Position numbers and translations under genes: made by a program
In this document: piece after piece, positions 47,986-60,451 of the stretch
Position numbering within the stretch: position 1 is the stretch's first letter
Layout of the letters: every line of letters starts with the position of its first letter
Notes under the pieces: model-generated
Databases searched by the model: none
The model's input: only the letters and a program-made list of their open reading frames with translations
Told to the model about the DNA's origin: nothing
NCBI RefSeq assembly: GCF_964355755.1
Contig: NC_092670.1
Span: 9,857,201 to 9,921,200 of the forward strand
Direction of reading: 5' to 3'
Length of the DNA: 64,000 nucleotides
Source of the DNA: Antedon mediterranea
Taxonomy: Eukaryota; Echinodermata; Crinoidea; Comatulida; Antedonidae

Positions 47986-48554
47986 GATGTCCTCCTAAGA
48001 TGCCCTCCAACACTGGTTAGTTGCATTTGGGCTTCTTAAATCTCTGGGGCCCCTGGGTTCAACTAGTGAGCACTCATAGCCATTATGCCACTGATTGCAT
48101 GTGTTTAAAAACCTCAAGAGAAATATTTGCATTTTATAATATCCTTTCGATATACAGAACATTTTATCAGGTACCTCTACTGTAGCTTAATATAAAATAT
48201 AAGTAATTACTGTATATTTTTCAACATTATGAAGCGGAATGAGAATTCTTAAAACATAAAGTTTCTGCATAACTTTCCTTATTGTCAAAAAATTAAGAAT
48301 TCACTTAAATTTACTCTCATTTTTGTGAATTTGAAACAGTTTGACACAACAAAACATTGAAAAATAATCATTGTTATGAATGTACGTCATACTTCGCAAA
48401 TCAGTTATGTAACACCGACCAAAAGGAAACAAACTTGACAATGGCCCTCTTATGAATCTTATTCATAAATGGCTAAGATAAACCAACCCGGGAGTTGTCA
48501 ACGATCCAAAATATCCAGTAAACAATCGTCACCCGGTGCTGTATCTCCACATAC

Positions 48555-48717
48555 TTTCTATTTTGAAGTATCATAGGAATATTTGGTAATACAGCATCAC
48601 ATGTAGAGCCTGTATCATGTAAGGTTAGGTTAAGGGTTAGGTTACTCTAGATACATGTGAAACACATGGAATGTTATAGTATTACCAAATATTCCTATGA
48701 TACTTCGGAAATAGAAA
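48555..48717. repeat. Foldback with GGTTAGG-rich loop
   Basis: The arms TTTCTATTTTGAAGTATCAT and AGGAATATTTGGTAATAC are mirrored at 48680-48717. The loop carries AGGTTAGGTTAAGGGTTAGG, telomere-like words. Confidence 0.85.
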
Positions 48718-49249
48718 CAGTATCGAGAATCAGCTGCAATCATAAAGAATGCCATTCAATAATGTAGACTGTCAGTCTAACATAGGCCTCACTCAACATT
48801 CTGGAGTTGTTTAACTCTGCTGTTTGTTTTTTTTTTTTGTCCTTGGTCTGATGCTGAATAAATTATCCTTTTCTTAGGTGTGCAAAACTTAATAGCATAA
48901 TACTCCCAAATTATAATTATAATCATAATTTCCAACAATTATGTTACTTTTATTGCATAGTTTTAACCTATAATTGGTAAAATAATTGTTTTTAACACCA
49001 CCAGTATCTACAGTACTGAGGAATATTATTCTTGAACGTAAATGCTATGTGATCAGAATATAAAGCCTCTCCATACCTCCTTTCCTAATACTCACTGGCA
49101 AGAATTGAATCTGAGCTTAGCTGCATTAAAAAAATTTAGGTTTGTAATATTAAGAAACATTAGTGTGCAAAATATGTGAATGTTTGGAGGAGATACGTCA
49201 AATTATGCGACCAATTATTTTCAAAACCAGTGTTTTAATCAATTTAAAG

Positions 49250-49395
49250 ACATTTTTTTTTTTATAGTTTTTCAGGTAAATATATTTTGTTGTTGATCCA
49301 ATGTTTGGTGAATATATTATGTGAGATTAAAATGGCATATTCAACAACAAATTTTAAAACATTTTTTTATGGCGAAAAAAAAAAAGGTTAACAAT
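49250..49395. mobile_element. MITE family C, right half, degraded
   Basis: GTTTTTCAGGTAAATATATT, GATCCAATGTTTGGTGAATA, TAAAATGGCATATTCAACAA follow the right half of the 29199 copy; the terminal repeat has decayed. Confidence 0.6.
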
Positions 49396-49821
49396 ATATG
49401 AGAATTTGTTAATTTTGATTTGAAAAAAAAATGTGTAAATGATTGATTAACACCCATGTAGGGCCCAAGGAGTAGCAACAGCATCTTGTAGCAGGGGGAT
49501 GCTTTATTTTAAGGTGACACTCTTAAAATCGAATCAATAATAAAAATACAACACACCACAAATTTGCTATACTGTTTTTAATAGCACAAAATCGGGCACA
49601 AAATTGGCAGGGAGTTATACGTATTAATACATAAATTAGCACCACAATTATGGTCTAATAAATCAGTTTTTTACAAATACATAGAACCATAGCAATGATG
49701 AATGTCTTGGTCATCTCCTACACAGATAATTTTTGTTTTAGATCGATTCCTATGTTTAAAAAATAATTCACAGGATCCCACCCATACTTTGTTCATTATT
49801 ATAATTTGTTTTCATTCCATG

Positions 49822-49985
49822 TAAGGCCAATTTATACAGACGAGCAGTAACGGTAATAAAAATATATTCCTTATGACACAACGCGGAGTGTGCGGTTTCA
49901 GCTCAGGATAGCTGATACCGACTATGTGGGACAAGCTTTGCAGGTTTTCGCTTACCGTTACCACTTTTCTGTGTAAATTGGCCTT
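49822..49985. mobile_element. MITE with TAAGGCCAATTTATACAGA termini
   Basis: TAAGGCCAATTTATACAGA and AGTAACGGTAA are mirrored by TTACCGTTACC and TCTGTGTAAATTGGCCTTA. 164 bp. The ends would fit a TA target site. Confidence 0.8.
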
Positions 49986-50692
49986 AAGAGGAAGAGATCC
50001 ATCCATTCCATGTAAGAGGAAGAGATTTGATAGATAGCAATTTTTGATCTATAATTTTTGTAATAGTAATTAAGTCATTTTATGAAAACAACAGAACTGT
50101 GATATTCCTCTTTGCAGAATAAACAAATTATTATTCAATTTGTATTTTTGTTTTGGCATCTTTATGATTAAAACACTATGTTGCAGATCTAAAACTCTGT
50201 ATGTATAATTACTGTATACACAAACATACAATACATATGTATTCAATAAATTAAGAACATTAATATTTGGTGGAATTTCGTAAATATAAATGTAATTTGT
50301 TCAAATTTTTGTTTGCAAATAAAAAATTTGTATTTAAAATAGGTGCAGGAAAACAAGCACACAAACTTAGACTATAAAGGTTTAATCATCAATGAGCACA
50401 CTCACATGATGGCATGTGATGTATGGCAATAACAAATTATATTTTTGTATATAGTGAACTCATAGCACATTGGAGTGGTGCCTACTGTATATTATTTTAG
50501 TGGATAGAATTTAAAGGGTTTAGGCCACATATTTGGCTTAATTATAATTGCAATAGTTATTTTTAGAATTATCAGAAATCCTCTCTAGAGGGCCTAGAGA
50601 AGTAATCTTCATTAATGAAATCAAAATTTATTTTTCCTTTGTAAATTCGTGTATAATTAATACTGTTCACACATTTATTTACTTAAAGATGT

Positions 50693-51193
50693 ATTGTTCC
50701 TTGAAACACAAAAAATTAAGGTCAAAATATTCTAAATTTAAATAGGCCATATCAAAGTAATATTAAATTATTCACTTTAAGTCGAAAATTCAAGCCAAAA
50801 ACAAAAAGTTTACATAATTAACAGGTAAATTAATTTGATTACATTTCGTTTGGAAAATCGTCGCGAGCGAAAGTAAACAAAGATTTCAAACCTCGAGTAT
50901 GCATTATGCTAATTAGGATTGTTTACACTGTTTACAACTCGTCAAAGTTGAGAAGGTGTTTTCACACAGAATGCTAGGAAGTTTATGATTATGCATACAG
51001 AGTAGCCAAACAAGCGCGTTACATTATGAGATATGTTTTGATCGAAAACTTTGACTGGAAGTCGAAGTTATTTTTTGAACAAAAAAAAAACGTCTGTATA
51101 TCAGTTAAATGATTTTCAAAATGACCCACTTTTTTTCAAAATATTTTTTTTACAATTTTTTTTCAATTAATCAAAGGGACAATACATCTTTAA
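50693..51193. mobile_element. MITE family C, long copy, TTAA-flanked
   Basis: TTAAAGATGTATTGTTCC at the left and GGGACAATACATCTTTAA at the right; TTAA at 50693-50696 and 51190-51193; 501 bp, with an interior different from the 355-bp copies and an insert about 50860-51060. It ends four bases from the stop codon of the minus-strand membrane protein. Confidence 0.82.
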
Positions 51194-51197
51194 TTAA

Positions 51198-53929
51198 TTA
51201 ATATTTAGTTTGATGAGTAAATTTAAAGTCACATTTAATTCTGAAATAACACAAAACAATGATTGTAGTCTCCATGTATAATACCATTTTTTCTCGTTGG
51301 CAAGATAGAGTTTTTAGTTCAGGCAACTGTAATCTGAAAAAAATATTAATATTATTTATTAGAAATTGTAAGTGATGTATATTGTACATTAACAAGGAAA
51401 ATATTTGAACAAACGGTAACTGAAACCAGAACTTATTATTGTGATTCATTTGATCATGACATCATGGATTGTTAATAAAAGGAAAAACAAAATTGCCACA
51501 GTTTTTCCTTCTTTTCAAATCAAAATGAACTTAATAGATTAATTTAAATGTTATCAAAATAGATTTCTGAAATACCATACATGTACTGTGGCACTCCGAA
51601 TGAAATTATGAAAATTAACTGAAATGAAATGTTTCATAATGGAAGAATTATTTACATAATAATTCCTCCAAATTTAAATACAGTAAACACAGGTGGTAAT
51701 GATACACCATGTTGGATCTTGATGAAAATATACTTGGTCTGCTGATGAGAAATTATGATCAAACAGAATTTGATGAATTGACTCGTAAGTTACGACATGA
51801 CTGTGATGGAATTCAAAAAGTAATGCACAAATATAGGGCAAAGTAACATTTAAAATATTTTATTGTTTTTGTTTATAATGAAAGAAATATTACCGTGTTT
51901 GTTCTGTGGCCCTTGCATTCCTCTACTTGTATCTATATCTGTTATAAATACAAATACAATTCAAAATAATTGTTTTTCCCCAAAACATGTGGTACATAAG
52001 TGCATAGCCAACCATCGTGAATGTTATGTGCGATAGGAGTATCATTTCCAGTCACTTTATGTTAAGCTTGAAACAGAAACAGTTTGTACAAAATACAGTT
52101 TGTACAAAATGGGGATTTACTATTTTACAGTTGTAGCTTTACTAGAATATGTTGGAATAATAACTGATATTGTAAAAAATAATGTAGTTAAAACTATGGG
52201 CTGTTCTTGAAAAAGGACTAACTTAGAGAGAGATTAATACAGTGATTTATAAACCATTCTTTAACATTTTAGATGATTAAGATGGAATTTATAGTTACAG
52301 TGCTCAGGTGGTTATGCAAACCATATGATAAACATTACTTACTTAAATGCAAGAATTGCCATGATCAATATGGCCAAAAATTCCCATAGCCACATACTAT
52401 CTAGAAGTTCATCACAGTCAGTGTCAGGTCTACCATTTGGCAGTCCACGACCACTTGGTGGTATATTACCAGAAGCACCAGAATAAAAGCCAGCAGACTC
52501 TCTGTGGAAGCCTCCACCTCCAACCACTAACTCTTGTGTATTTTCATGACCAGTACCATTCTATACAATTATTCGATATGATTATTATACGTGATCGACA
52601 GTGGCAGATGTTAAATCCCACTCATCTTCCGATTGAATTTCTATCAGATTCAGAACAAGTTATGATTAGTTTACGATAATAAATTTTTTTTAAATGTATT
52701 ATTGTTACCTGCTCTTCTTCATTGCATATGGTTAAGTCTTCAAAAATGGAAGCTCCATTTCTTATCAGGAGCAGCAAATTTAAAACCAATGTGTAAAAGC
52801 CTACAAAATACAAGAACTGAGTAGATTAGGGAAGATATACTTGCAGCATAACTCAAATTACTTTTTGAAATCCTGGAAAATAAATTAAATGTACTAATGG
52901 TTAATATATAATGGGTTTTAAGGCATGTGCATCTTAGAATTGAAAATATTGAAATAACCAAAGCACAAACATTGGGTTAGATTTTGATATTCCTGACTAA
53001 ATTTAGTTTTAAGGAAACTTTAGTGAAATATTAAATTATATTAATATGATGGTTCATAGAGTGTAAACCAGTATAATTTGTATTTTACCTTTAAATAGTC
53101 AGAGTATACCTAAAATATATTTCATTAATAATTAGGCATATTACTTGCATGTCTGCAGTGAGACATTAGAATGTGGTCCTAAATGTTACACATACTTACA
53201 TTGAAAATCTGGAGAATTCATGAATTCCAAGATGATTGTGGCATATATATGCCATATTAAACAAACAAGTCCTGTAATATGAAGTAATATGAAAATGAAA
53301 TTAACATTAACATTAAAGGCTGTAGCAAGAGGTTAAAAACAGATGAGGCAAATAAAGATGCTTTAAATATAATATTAATTAATATGAAATATTGCAATCT
53401 GTACAGATGAATTGGGGTGGGTTGTGAAAATTTAAAATTTCAGACGAGACAAGCGTCTAATGCCTGTAAATGTTTATAATAGTGTATACATATATAAACA
53501 TTTTATTGTTTGACTCAACACTATTTGATGTAAATGTCAAGCATTGATTTTCATTTTTGGTGTACACCTGTCAATAACCAACCATGTTTCTTTGTCATCT
53601 TTCACATGATTGAATACTATATGTTAACACCGGAATAGTTCGAAATACTGTAATTTGTAACAGTAAAGTACTTCCAATACAGAGACCTAAATGGTAGGCC
53701 TAGCCTAGGAGGCCTAGCCCGGAGGGAGGCTTACTGTAGACTAGCAATAGTACCCGCCTACTCTAAGCTCGACGGCACGTAATCATGACATTTTTTGCCC
53801 GAGAAATAGTTTTAAAAACGTCTATATATTGTTTCATTAGGTATTCATGCATATGATATGCTATTTTCAATAACATTACACTTTACCTACTATACCGAAA
53901 AATAAAATAAAACGGAGATCCGTCGCCAT
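51198..53929 (-). CDS. Predicted 3-helix membrane protein of unknown family, five exons
   Basis: I do not recognise this protein. Minus-strand exons: 53929-53887, 53271-53200, 52800-52709, 52560-52343, 51333-51198. All junctions are GT-AG with matching phases (1,1,0,2), giving 186 aa. It starts MATDLRFILFFGIV in a CpG-containing context (AAAATGGCG). Hydrophobic segments: about 6-28 (ILFFGIV-GLVCLIW...), 39-52 (FYTLVLNLLLLI) and 125-141 (WLWEFLAILIMAILAF). Between the second and third lies a Gly/Ser-rich loop with EDLTICNEEEQ, GGGGFHRESAGFYSGASG and RPDTDCDELLDS. The last exon (LQLPELKTLSCQREKM...) is the least certain: the sequence is less protein-like and its stop lies four bases from a MITE. 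If exon 4 were terminal, the protein would end soon after ILAFK. Confidence 0.62.
51709..51846 (+). CDS. Possible small open reading frame, 45 aa
   Basis: ATACACCATGTTGG gives a good start context, followed by 45 codons rich in charged residues (LDENILGLLMRNYDQ, FDELTRKLRHDCDG) and a TAA stop. Composition is more protein-like than the AT-rich surroundings and suggests an amphipathic helix. It lies antisense in the last intron of the 51198-53929 gene. I know no match, and it could be a remnant of a terminal exon. Confidence 0.25.
   Translation: MLDLDENILGLLMRNYDQTEFDELTRKLRHDCDGIQKVMHKYRAK
53690..53770. repeat. Small TAGGCCTA island in intron 1 of membrane-protein gene
   Basis: GGTAGGCCTAGCCTAGGAGG and similar words, next to a short GC-richer stretch about 120 bases from the first coding exon. 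Confidence 0.5.
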
Positions 53930-54632
53930 TTTAATATTTGGTCGGATGAGACCCGGATGAGCTACGGTTCACTGACTATGAAAATCGATTGAATCACGAA
54001 AGTTGGCTTTGTGTTCAAACACGCCATAAAGGTTGTGTCTAATAACTTCATAGAAGTTAGTGTTTAAAACTGCTTAACTTAGAATAAAATGAATGCATTC
54101 TAAATAACAAATAAAACAACTTGGCTGATGTAAGCAGTATTGCTTGATAGAATTTGTTTGATATCCTTATTTCATTTTATTGATTTAAGCAACATTTGAA
54201 ACAACACATACTTTAAGTATGAGAGTTTATAGGTCAACTGTCACCAGGCGTGCCAAACCAACACAAAAATATGAATCAATATAAATATAACCTATCCAAG
54301 TAAAATACAATGCATACAGATATTTTAAGTTGAATTTTACATTTAAGTGGCCGACTTATTTCCATGTGAGTTTAAAAACAGCATAGAAAAAACTATAACA
54401 AAACTTGATTATTAATTATCATCAGATACCTAGAAACTGTAACAGTGTGTCTCTAAGTAATGTACACAAATTAAATATTTAAGCTTTGTGAATAAGGGAG
54501 GTCTAACACCAGCACAGAGGATAATACAGGTATTAGTTCAGTCCCTGGTGCTGACATTTTATTGGAATGGAGCAATATTGATTGATTGATGAGGGTGTTT
54601 TTTTTTCAATGATGGACTTTTAACAACAAAAA

Positions 54633-54759
54633 GTTCCCACTAGAGACGCAATGCGAGGACATAGATGCAACAGAAGCTAGTTGACCAATGATAAGCGACA
54701 GTTCAAATAATCTATCGTTTATGATTGGTTGCTCTTCGTCTTGCATCTCTAGTGGGAAC
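54633..54759. mobile_element. MITE with GTTCCCACTAGAGACGCAA termini
   Basis: GTTCCCACTAGAGACGCAA and TTGCATCTCTAGTGGGAAC are near-perfect inverted ends. The interior GACCAATGATAAGCGACAGT matches the older copy at 6116-6254. Confidence 0.85.
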
Positions 54760-54769
54760 CACGCATGAA

Positions 54770-56990
54770 TTCATATTTAAATGCTGTTCTACTGCAATTT
54801 TCGTAAATATCTTGCATACATGTTTAGTAACCAAATGGTAGGCTTAAGTGTAAAGGCAGTACATCCTTTAAAGGCAGTGAATTCTAAAAACTAACTATTC
54901 TTTTTGATGTAATACAAGTTCAGCAAGATTCATGTTTTAGCTTTCAAATAATGACCCCCAGAAAGTCATGAAATGTTGTATTGCACCTGGAAGGGTTTAA
55001 TAATTTATCAAAACTCAGGCTACCTTGGTTGGGCTGGCATACAATATTTCTGTAAACTTGTCACCAAATTACTGCATAAATGAGTGTTCCCTAGGATTTT
55101 TAAAAACCTGTTGTGAGCCTTCTGTCAGAAGCATTCTGTTTCTTACATTGAAAAAATAATATATGGCATACGTCTGTGTTTAGGAGGAGAATTTTTACTA
55201 CTGTATGAGGTATACTGGACACATCACTGTACGTATTGGTAGGCATATGCTTCTATCATAAAAGGGTATTCCGATGATTTTTTTAAATATCCTTTTTCAC
55301 ATTCTGGTATTAAATACAATGTGTTAGCCTATTTGGCAGGCCTACATGTGTTGAATACCTATATATTCTTGTTTTTGCCATATTCCTGTACCGGCCTACT
55401 TCTATTATAATGAAATGTGATTGTTCAAATAAAAAATATATATTATCTACTCACTTAATTTGAAAATGCCTTTATTGAGAGTCAATATCACATAGGTACT
55501 GAGAGACTATAATGATACTTTTACTAGAGAGATATTTTGACAAGGTGTAACCTATCACATTTAATACACATCATCCACCCTTTTGTGTGTGACGTAAAGT
55601 AGTAATAATCTCCTGGGTGGTTTTCAGTGAATTGACAACTTTGAAAAGGGGATCCATATCCTTTCATTGGTAGGTGTCATGCATACACTATTCTATGAAA
55701 TGTCAATAATAATAATACAACTACTGTACTGTACCTAATACAAAATTTGAAGACGCCATTATTGAGCTCCGAGAAATGTCGTCCCGGAAGTTAAAAAATA
55801 GACATACGTCGGCCGATATGTGGCGTGCTTTTATTATCAATTTTTAGCAACATTTTAATAAAGTAATTATAATTAAAGATATTTGGTAATTTTTTAGTAG
55901 ATAATCTTTTATCTATTTTATGCATTTTATACTGTAGTTTATAAACAGAAAATAGACCTTTATTAAATAACCACTTAAATGGGGGGGGGGGGGTAGCTGT
56001 GTCTCATGGACTTGGTGATTGTTGATGATTGTGCCCCCCCCCCCTCCCACCTCTTTATCAAAAGATTGGATCCGCCTCTGCTCAAAATATAGGGGAAAAT
56101 GTCATCTTTTTATAATAGGCTAGTAGGCCTACCTCAGTTTTTATATCTAAAATATCAATTAATACATTTAAAATAAAGTAAGAGTGCCATTTCCAACAAT
56201 CTATATTTTCATCCCCCTTTCATAAATCTGGATACACCTTTAAAACATTAACATATATTTTTACACAGGTATTTTAGAGTGCTTTCAAGTTTAAACTTTC
56301 ACTTGGGTACACCGGGAAGGCAGAACAGCTTGAAGCAGTCAACCAACAGTTGTTATTTTACTGTAAAAGGCCATTTTGCATCGGGTACATTCATTGTGCT
56401 CAATGAATATATAAAACTTAAACTCTAATAAATTGTAACATGATATGAGGAGATAAGTAAGAAAAAAACTAAGAAAGTACAAAAATAAACCAAAACATAA
56501 TGTTTCAATGAAATATATTTCTTATTTAATTTTAAAAGTATATACTGCAACCATAATAAATGAAGTGTTGTAAATGAAAGAAAATAGTGATGAATCTCAT
56601 CATAGAGGAAAAATATTACAATTTGCTCAAAGAAGCCAGCTAATATAATGATTTCTCAAATGAATTACTACTACATGACTACTTACTAGTATGGCCTTAT
56701 TTGTATGCATCTTATTTTATCCAATCTTTTGCCTGGGTGTAAAAACAAAAACAAACAGGATGGAACATCCAAAAGCGAACTGGATTCGAATATCCTACAC
56801 AATATCTCTGTGGAATACTGATGTAAGCATAATTTACTTGCTGAGATAAAACTTGTATCCAATCACATCTCGTTGTTGTAGTAGATTTTATCGACAAATT
56901 AAATAAATAAATTTAAAAGGAATAAAGAACCAGAGCGCCCTCTATTCTGCTACCGACGTACCTGGATATTTCTTTTTATATAACTTTAAG
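54770..56990. other. Gene-free AT-rich stretch with G/C homopolymers
   Basis: No exon could be supported. There is a G12 run at 55981-55992 and a C-rich run at about 56034-56049. The first may pair with the second. Confidence 0.45.
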
Positions 56991-56999
56991 GCCGCCTAG

Positions 57000-57385
57000 C
57001 AGCTAGGCCTATCCTATATCTGTTTATTTATTGGCATTTTATAGGAGATTCATTTTATATAATAAATAGACACTGCACTGAGGGAAAACTCCCTGTAATA
57101 ACCGACCCAACATTGTTACAGCAAGTTAAGAAAAGGTAAGTGGGCTAGGCCTAGCCGGCCCCACTTCCTGGCTTGGTAGATAGGCCTATAATAATAGCTG
57201 CTAGGCCTAGGCTAGGCTATAAAAGGCTACTTGGACAGCCTATCTAATACTAAATAGGCCTAGTAATTAGTAATAGCTAGCCTAGATTACATATAATGTT
57301 AAGTATTGCAGTATTTTCCACTAGCTAGTTAGGACTAGCCTAACTAGAGGCTTAGTAGCGGCTGCTCTGTTTGGACTTGGTTGTG
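57000..57385. repeat. TAGGCCTA island upstream of DUF1295 gene A
   Basis: GGCCTAGCCGGCC, CTAGGCCTAGGCTAGGCTAT and related words, about 300-650 bases before the start codon of the next gene. Confidence 0.55.
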
Positions 57386-57666
57386 CAGTTTTTCGCTTAA
57401 TAAAAAGTAGGCCTATACTAATCAATATTTTAAATTGGGGACAGGCAGTCTTTCGTTTACCCATAACATAGTCAAAACAGTATTAAGATAGGGCATAGAA
57501 ATTATCATGTCACTTCTAATACAATAGCCCTAGGGCCTAATACGGGGCCAATAGCATGCGGTGTGCATGTAATTTTTGTTACCTTAATGTCATTTTCTTT
57601 TCCTTTTGTGTTATAGGTCTTGTGATAGAAGATAGATAGATAACGATATTATTAAATAGAAACAAG

Positions 57667-60271
57667 ATGGGAAGTTCAATGAGTAGGCCTACAGCCAACC
57701 TTGTCAGATGTGCCGCACTTGACCTAGGTATACAGTGGACAATGTTTGCAGTTGCTGCTACCTTGAAGACAGAAAAATTTTATGACTTAGTAGGTAGGCA
57801 GGCAGGCAACATTTTTGTTTTGTGTTTAAGTTTAACAGTTATATAATATCTTTGTTTTAGAGTGTTTTGCGCATGCATATTTTGTTTCCCTTTTTTCCAT
57901 TTTATTTTTTATTTATTTGGTATAAAACAACAGCACAACAATCCCAGGGCAACGTGTGATTTACAAAAACAGTTAACAACAAGGACAATGAGGAAAGAAT
58001 AAACTTAATGAAAAATTGTATTCTTTTCCAAATATCATTATATAATATATTGCTATATGATTTTTCACTTTCTTTACAGTTGTGAAACTTTAATGATATT
58101 GTTACTGTATTACTTTAAATCAGTTGACATTTATAATGGTATTATTGCCTGGTTTTTTTAGGGAGGACTGTCAACATTTTTTAATGGAAATAAAATCACA
58201 TTCAATTTCCCTTCAATTCATGCATTCATATATCAACATGTATGTTTTCAGGTAGTGGTACATTCGCTTTACTGGCAGTGCAGAGTTTGAGATGGGGCGG
58301 CCATTATCACCTCAGACAGAAAGTTCAAACTGGTATGGTTGTCACCTGGGGTCTCAGGTAACCATGACAATATTTTATATCAACATCATCCAACAATGAG
58401 CAAAGTGAGCCATAACAGGATTCATACAATGAAAAAAACACAAAACTGATGTAGTATCAAACCCGGGTCTCTCTGTATGACAGTCAAGTGTCCTAACCAC
58501 TCGGCTACCCAACTCCATTCATAATTTGAAAATAATTTTGTTTATGGTGAAGGAACAAAGTCGTTAGTACTATTGAAAATGTATTTCTTTTGATCATTCA
58601 TTTCTTAAACAGACTCGGAGGCCACTTGTTCTCGAGGGTAATGGCTGCTGGTGGGGACAGTCGGTTCAACAAAGTCAGAGGAAACCCTAAAGTATTCTTC
58701 ATGTATTGGACTGTGCAAGGTAGTAACATTTCAAATTTACCTTGTAAAGCTCTGTCTACACTATCATAGTTTGATAAAAAAAAAGTGTGATGTGGCCAAA
58801 TATGGTAGTGATATGCTGAAATATGGTAGTGATATGACAATGTCACATCATCATGTCTATGTATGAGCACATCACATATTTTTGTCACATAAAGTTTGAT
58901 AATTACATTTGATAGCTTTATATTTTAAATTGACAAAGAAATGCTGATAGTTAGCAAGTTAAAAAGTATGCAAATAAGATGATGTCATGATATCTATCTA
59001 TCTTTTTATCTAGCATCTTCTGATGGACTTCTATTCTTTTCCGTCCTGCATATATGCCTCTAACAGTGAAGTGTATCTTTTTGCACAAGATCCACGAATG
59101 TTAGCCTTCCAATTGATCTTTGCCCTGGGTTTGCCTCCATGTCACCAGCTCAGAACAACGACCACAAAACCAATGGGGTTCAACTGCTTTTTCTACCGTT
59201 GCTCCCAACATCTGGAATGGCCTACAGTACCACAATATATTCGATCAATCCGCAGAAACTCTGGCAGCATTTAAATCACAGCTCAAAAAACATCTGTTCA
59301 ACTTGTTTTAATCCTTTTTCTCACTTTTCTTTGACTTGGGAGAGCGCCATGAGAACTTTCCGCCTTTTGATTTCTAAAGGTCTTTTTTCTACTTTCAGCT
59401 TTATGGATTTTAGCAACTTTGTTGCCAACACTCATTCTAAATTTGGAGAAGAAAGATAAAGTTATTGGAATTAGAGATTATATTGGATGGGGCTTGTGGG
59501 GTGCAGGATTTTTAATAGAAACATTAGCTGATCGTCAAAAATCTGTGTTCAGGGCAGATCCTGATAATGCAGTGAGTTGATTGGTTAATTAAAAACCCAT
59601 AACAATTTTATTGGTTTCTATAAATACATTAGGTAGATGGATGGATAAAAATACACAATTTTGATTGGTTGCTATAAATACATATTAGGTAGATAGATAC
59701 AAATACACAATTTTGATTGGTTGCTATAAATACATTAGAAAGATGTATACAAATCCACAATTTTGATTGGTTGCTATAAAAATATACAATTAGGTACGAT
59801 TAGTTGCATGCAAGTATGCATTATATAAATATTGAAGTAAATGATATAGTCTCAAAGAATAAAGTAGTGTATAACACAAAATCAGTTGAGCAGTTTCATT
59901 ACAATAGGTTTCCACATTCATTGAAATGAAAAATTCAAGATATATTCAGAGATACATTGCATTTGTTTTATGTATAATTGTTTTTGTTTCAGGGAAAATT
60001 TATAGACTCTGGTTTGTGGAGTGTATCTCGACATCCAAATTATTTGGGAGAAATTTTACTTTGGAGTGGGATGTACTTGTCTGCTTCATCCGTCATGAGT
60101 GGTTGGCAACACGTTAGCGTCATTTCTCCGTTCTTTGTGTGGTTCTTGCTGACGAGAGTCTCCGGAATTCCGATTCTTGAGCGACAGGGAATGAAGAGAT
60201 ACGGAAGTGATCCTAGATATCTGGAGTATTTGAAGAACGTTCCTGTTTTATTTCCTTTCTTTAAAAAATAA
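57667..60271 (+). CDS. DUF1295 (steroid 5-alpha-reductase-like) membrane enzyme, copy A
   Basis: A complete five-exon gene, 263 aa: 57667-57793, 58252-58357, 58613-58719, 59399-59571, 59993-60271; GT-AG introns of phase 1, 2, 1, 0. It belongs to the DUF1295 family, multi-pass proteins related to steroid 5-alpha reductases, sterol reductases and isoprenylcysteine methyltransferases. The signature GLWSVSRHPNYLGE (178-191) is intact, with H185-P186-N187-Y188 and E191, the cofactor-binding core of the superfamily. YGSDPRYLEYLKNVPVLFPF closes the protein as in bacterial and plant members. Substrate is unknown. ACCTTGAAGACAGAAAAATT of exon 1 and the whole exon layout recur in copy B. Introns hold a SINE head, a MITE and a LINE tail. 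AATAAA at 60941 is a possible poly(A) signal. Confidence 0.92.
58450..58515 (-). mobile_element. tRNA-like SINE head
   Basis: Minus strand: GGTAGCCGAGTGGTTAGGAC (A box) and ACCCGGGTTTGATAC (B box). The 3' stem is incomplete, so it is a SINE head or tRNA pseudogene in intron 2 of DUF1295 copy A. Confidence 0.6.
58745..58921. mobile_element. MITE family B copy
   Basis: TAAAGCTCTGTCTACACTAT at the left; the right end (TTTGATAGCTTTA) is degraded. The interior has AAAGTGTGATGTGGCCA and a short duplicated ATATGGTAGTGATATG. It lies in intron 3 of DUF1295 copy A. Confidence 0.72.
59090..59312 (+). pseudogene. LINE ORF2 C-terminal remnant
   Basis: The + strand gives FSTVAPNIWNGLQYHN then TLAAFKSQLKKHLFNLF and a stop, the end of a non-LTR reverse transcriptase (W-N-x-L ... 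F-K-x-x-L-K-x-H-L-F). It lies just before exon 4 of DUF1295 copy A. A different, frame-shifted part precedes it. Confidence 0.75.
59580..59790. repeat. Tandem repeat, about 4 units of 50-60 bp
   Basis: TTGATTGGTTGCTATAAATA recurs at about 59661, 59713 and 59763, with a diverged first unit near 59610; each unit has ATTAGGTAGAT and TACACAATT. Confidence 0.85.
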
Positions 60272-60451
60272 CAATGACGACCAAATTAAGAAACAATCCC
60301 AAGGATAATGATGAAAAAAGTTTATTGAAATAATTTATTTTTGAGAAATGTACTAATTAACAATATATAAAATCTAACTTATTTTATAATCTTCTTATTG
60401 GTCAAAGATTTGCCAATCTTACTGAGACATTGGAGAGTTTTTAGGGAAACC

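Noticed and set aside
55571-55759. Possible minus-strand gene: ATGGCGTCTTCAAATTTTGT exon at 55759-55735 and a frame DMDPLFKVVNSLKTTQEI at 55660-55571
   Set aside because: The first piece ends in phase 1 while the second needs phase 0, and no further exons were found. Kept only as a place to check with RNA data.
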